A stretch of 46,922 nucleotides of DNA from a virus, in IMG/VR virus record IMGVR_UViG_3300007280_000004, positions 1 through 46,922 of that record. The stretch is one strand, 5' to 3'. The notes under the pieces were generated by a model. That model searched no databases. It was not told the origin of the DNA and saw only the letters and a list, made by a program, of their open reading frames with translations. Every line of letters begins with the position of its first letter. The stretch's first letter is position 1. Positions 45,326 to 46,922 of this stretch are shown piece by piece. A program made the translations under genes and the position numbers.

Positions 45326-45552
45326 GTTGTTAATAGTTTTAGTCTTCTACTGTATTTTCTTATTAATTCAGCCTTATGTTTTAGTTTTTTTACAGGCATA
45401 CGGCCTCGTGCGGAGCCCGTCATCACGTCATCTATTATTTCTGAACGTAATGTACGTATTGCTTGCCAAAGATGCTCAGCGTGGTCTTTTTTCCGGGCGT
45501 TTCTTCTTAGGGTTTTTGCGAAAGCTTTTAATTTTTGTAGTAATGTCTGCAT
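45322..45552 (-). CDS. Small basic hypothetical protein
   Basis: The 76-residue product is rich in Lys/Arg/Leu helix (KLKAFAKTLRRNARKKDHAE at 7-26, and a second helix KKLKHKAELIRKYSRRLKLL near the end). It overlaps the sigma-like gene start by four bases. It could bind nucleic acid or host RNA polymerase. There is no recognised family. Confidence 0.52.
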   Translation of the reverse strand: MQTLLQKLKAFAKTLRRNARKKDHAEHLWQAIRTLRSEIIDDVMTGSARGRMPVKKLKHKAELIRKYSRRLKLLTT

Positions 45553-45584
45553 AATTTGTGTATAGCAAATGTGTGTATAATTTT

Positions 45585-45671
45585 TTACTCATAATGTTTA
45601 TCTAATAATATGTTAGCAACTTCAATACTTATTTCGTTTTTATTGTATAATTCCCATATAAGTCTACTCAT
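45585..45671 (-). CDS. Micro-ORF, 28 aa
   Basis: A 28-codon frame (MSRLIWELYNKNEISIEVAN, then ILLDKHYE) starts in an overlap with the stop of the 36-codon frame upstream (ATGAGTAG) and ends 32 bases before the next start. It reads as a regular helix. Its place in a chain of overlapping short frames supports translation, but it is too small for a confident call. Confidence 0.38.
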   Translation of the reverse strand: MSRLIWELYNKNEISIEVANILLDKHYE

Positions 45672-45774
45672 TTCTTAATTGTTTAATTAGTTCTCTTATT
45701 AATTGTTCAGCTGTACCTGTCATTTTTACTGTATCGCTTATAATTAAAGTGTATTCTTTTTTATTTTTATTCAT
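45664..45774 (-). CDS. Small protein, 36 aa
   Basis: This frame starts inside the ligase stop (ATGAATAA overlap) and ends in an overlap with the 28-codon frame. Residues read KEYTLIISDTVKMTGTAEQL and then a basic helix, a strand-plus-helix pattern I associate with tiny proteins of Bacteroidota phages. It fills a stretch left empty by longer-ORF annotation. Function is unknown. Confidence 0.45.
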   Translation of the reverse strand: MNKNKKEYTLIISDTVKMTGTAEQLIRELIKQLRNE

Positions 45775-46630
45775 AATTACGCAATGCTTTAGCACGAGGA
45801 AAACGATATGCACCGGCTGGTGTACGCTCGAAGTACTCGAATGTTAATGTTTTACCGATGTAACTGTTGATACTGTTAAGTACATTACGACGTTGTGTCA
45901 TAGTAAGTGTAGGCCATGGAACTTCAACTACTCGATTGTCTGAATCAGTACCGATGAACTTACCAAGGCCGCCTTCGAACTTACCTTTACCTTCAACGTA
46001 GCCAGTGATCGTGATCTCGGTGTCGGACCAGTCTTTGACTTTTTGTAAGTTGTTTGAACGTCGTTGGTCGTATGGGTTGTTGTTGCGGAGCATTGAGCCT
46101 TCATATTTGTTTGATTTGTTTTGTTTGTGAAACTTTTGCACGTCGTCATTGCTGAATACAACTTTAGTATCAACTAATTGTATAGAACGCCATTTGTATA
46201 AACTTTGATAACCTGTGATTGCTAACGTACGGTCGATAAACGATAAGCTTGGTTGTTGGCTATCGAAAAGGTCATAGCAGTGGAATTGTAAAGAACTAGC
46301 CGCTTCGAACTTATCAGCTTGCGTTGGTTTTTGTTTGCGGACGAGTGAGATGATTTTATTAAAATTATCGCGATACTTATGATTGTACAATTCGCCATCA
46401 AGAGTAACATTAGGATTGTCTGTGAAGAAAGGTTTAAGCTCAGTGATAATATGTTTAACATTTTTAAATGGTTTGTGGTTGCGTGAGAACGCACCGTGTT
46501 GATTAATGTAGCAACGTACACCGTCAAGCTTAGGTTGTACAAAATGTGCATTAGGCCAGTTGATTTCGTTAGCTACTGGTTTAGCTAGCATTACTTTAAA
46601 GTCTGTCATATTCTTGTTTGTATTTTTCAT
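45767..46630 (-). CDS. ATP-dependent DNA ligase
   Basis: The 287-residue enzyme seals nicks. Nucleotidyltransferase motifs are seen in order: I, QPKLDGVRCY with the AMP-accepting K34; III, LDGELY with E80; IV, YEGSMLRN; V, NLQKVKDW. The C-terminus (TITGYVEGKGKFEGGLGKFI to FEYFERTP) is the OB domain. Size is like small viral ligases (T7 has 359). M8 at 46609 (MTDFKVMLA) is an equally possible start, since it shortens the overlap with the upstream gene from 35 to 14 bases. It joins Okazaki fragments made with the primase-helicase. Confidence 0.93.
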   Translation of the reverse strand: MKNTNKNMTDFKVMLAKPVANEINWPNAHFVQPKLDGVRCYINQHGAFSRNHKPFKNVKHIITELKPFFTDNPNVTLDGELYNHKYRDNFNKIISLVRKQKPTQADKFEAASSLQFHCYDLFDSQQPSLSFIDRTLAITGYQSLYKWRSIQLVDTKVVFSNDDVQKFHKQNKSNKYEGSMLRNNNPYDQRRSNNLQKVKDWSDTEITITGYVEGKGKFEGGLGKFIGTDSDNRVVEVPWPTLTMTQRRNVLNSINSYIGKTLTFEYFERTPAGAYRFPRAKALRNYE

Positions 46631-46922
46631 ATAGTTCTTTTAATTCTTGTACTAATTCGTATTTTTCTTGTTCTATGTATTTATTTGCTTTTAAAGCAAT
46701 GTCGTTCATTTTATCTAATATCACTTCTTTTGGTGATTTGTGACGTATATTTCCAAAACCATCTGTTTCATATTGATGAAACTCTTCAGGTGTCATTGGC
46801 TCAAATGATTCAAAAATATGCATTCCTGTTATATCATTACCATTAGCTGCTTGTGATATTATAAAGCGCTCAGCAGCTATATACGCAGCGCGCATTTTTA
46901 ATATGTCGTACTGCGCTTTAAG
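46596..46922 (-). CDS. Hypothetical helical protein, probably 5' truncated
   Basis: The frame is open to the window edge: nine codons precede the first ATG at 46895 (LKAQYDILK before MRAAYIAAERF) and read as the same helix. The start is therefore probably outside. The visible part has a short Pro/Phe-containing middle (IFESFEPMTPEEFHQYETDG) and a charged C-terminal coiled coil (NKYIEQEKYELVQELKELYE). It overlaps the ligase. No family is recognised. Confidence 0.55.
   Translation of the reverse strand, partial: LKAQYDILKMRAAYIAAERFIISQAANGNDITGMHIFESFEPMTPEEFHQYETDGFGNIRHKSPKEVILDKMNDIALKANKYIEQEKYELVQELKELYEKYKQEYDRL

Noticed and set aside
45400-45592. 38-codon frame beginning at 45592 on the minus strand
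   Set aside because: It lies mostly within the 76-residue gene in another frame and reads as an irregular Lys/Arg-rich sequence.
1-46922. tRNA genes, CRISPR arrays, integrase and attachment sites
   Set aside because: No cloverleaf with CCA-adjacent stem, no regularly spaced repeat and no tyrosine or serine recombinase motif was noticed. Lysogeny genes may still lie outside the window.

Overview
This 46.9-kb window is part of a tailed double-stranded DNA phage genome, or a phage-derived contig. It is AT-rich and gene-dense, with almost no spacing between genes. The host is probably a marine or aquatic member of the Bacteroidota (Flavobacteriia-like). Three things point there. Gene starts are preceded by A/T-only leaders rather than Shine-Dalgarno sequences. 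The fibre domains are FN3-like in the style of Bacteroidota surface proteins. The virion proteins resemble podovirus families of Bacteroidota phages, including the crAss-like muzzle/stabilisation family. No tape-measure, sheath or tail-tube gene is visible and large internal-virion-type proteins are present, so a short-tailed (podovirus) particle is inferred. Both ends cut through open frames, so the genome continues outside the window. No DNA polymerase, integrase, tRNA or CRISPR array was found.

Plus strand, 1-34283, virion and lysis genes. A truncated two-LamG adhesin-like protein comes first. A lysis cassette follows: 3-TM holin, a one-TM small protein and an M15 peptidase. Then come a GroES-like candidate, a small helical protein in the terminase-small-subunit position, TerL, portal, an acidic scaffold-like protein and the major capsid protein. 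After the capsid gene are a neck-region protein, two tandem paralogous connector-like proteins and a third connector-like protein. The next three large ORFs together carry, in order, the hallmark segments of one beta-propeller muzzle-type tail protein, with Ig/FN3-like domains placed where the chain is broken. A cupin-fold protein, two internal-virion-like proteins and a 2627-residue giant protein with two HExxH motifs end the block.

A strong bidirectional hairpin terminator (34289-34324) separates this block from the minus-strand block, 46922-34331, which is read right to left. That block encodes a DNA ligase, several micro-proteins, a sigma-70-like factor, an ERF annealase with a PD-(D/E)XK exonuclease, an SSB, a T7 gp4-like primase-helicase and ThyA. 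It continues with a GIY-YIG/MazG fusion, a second NTP-pyrophosphatase-like protein, an endonuclease I-like nuclease, and class I ribonucleotide reductase (NrdB, NrdA). Together these convert host nucleotides into dNTPs, replicate and recombine the phage DNA, and may redirect host RNA polymerase. The converging plus-strand block then builds the particle and lyses the cell.

The most notable observations are the three-way split muzzle protein, the giant double-HExxH protein, the nuclease/pyrophosphatase fusion, sharply GC-rich tracts inside nrdA and terL, and a run of overlapping micro-genes shorter than 60 codons.
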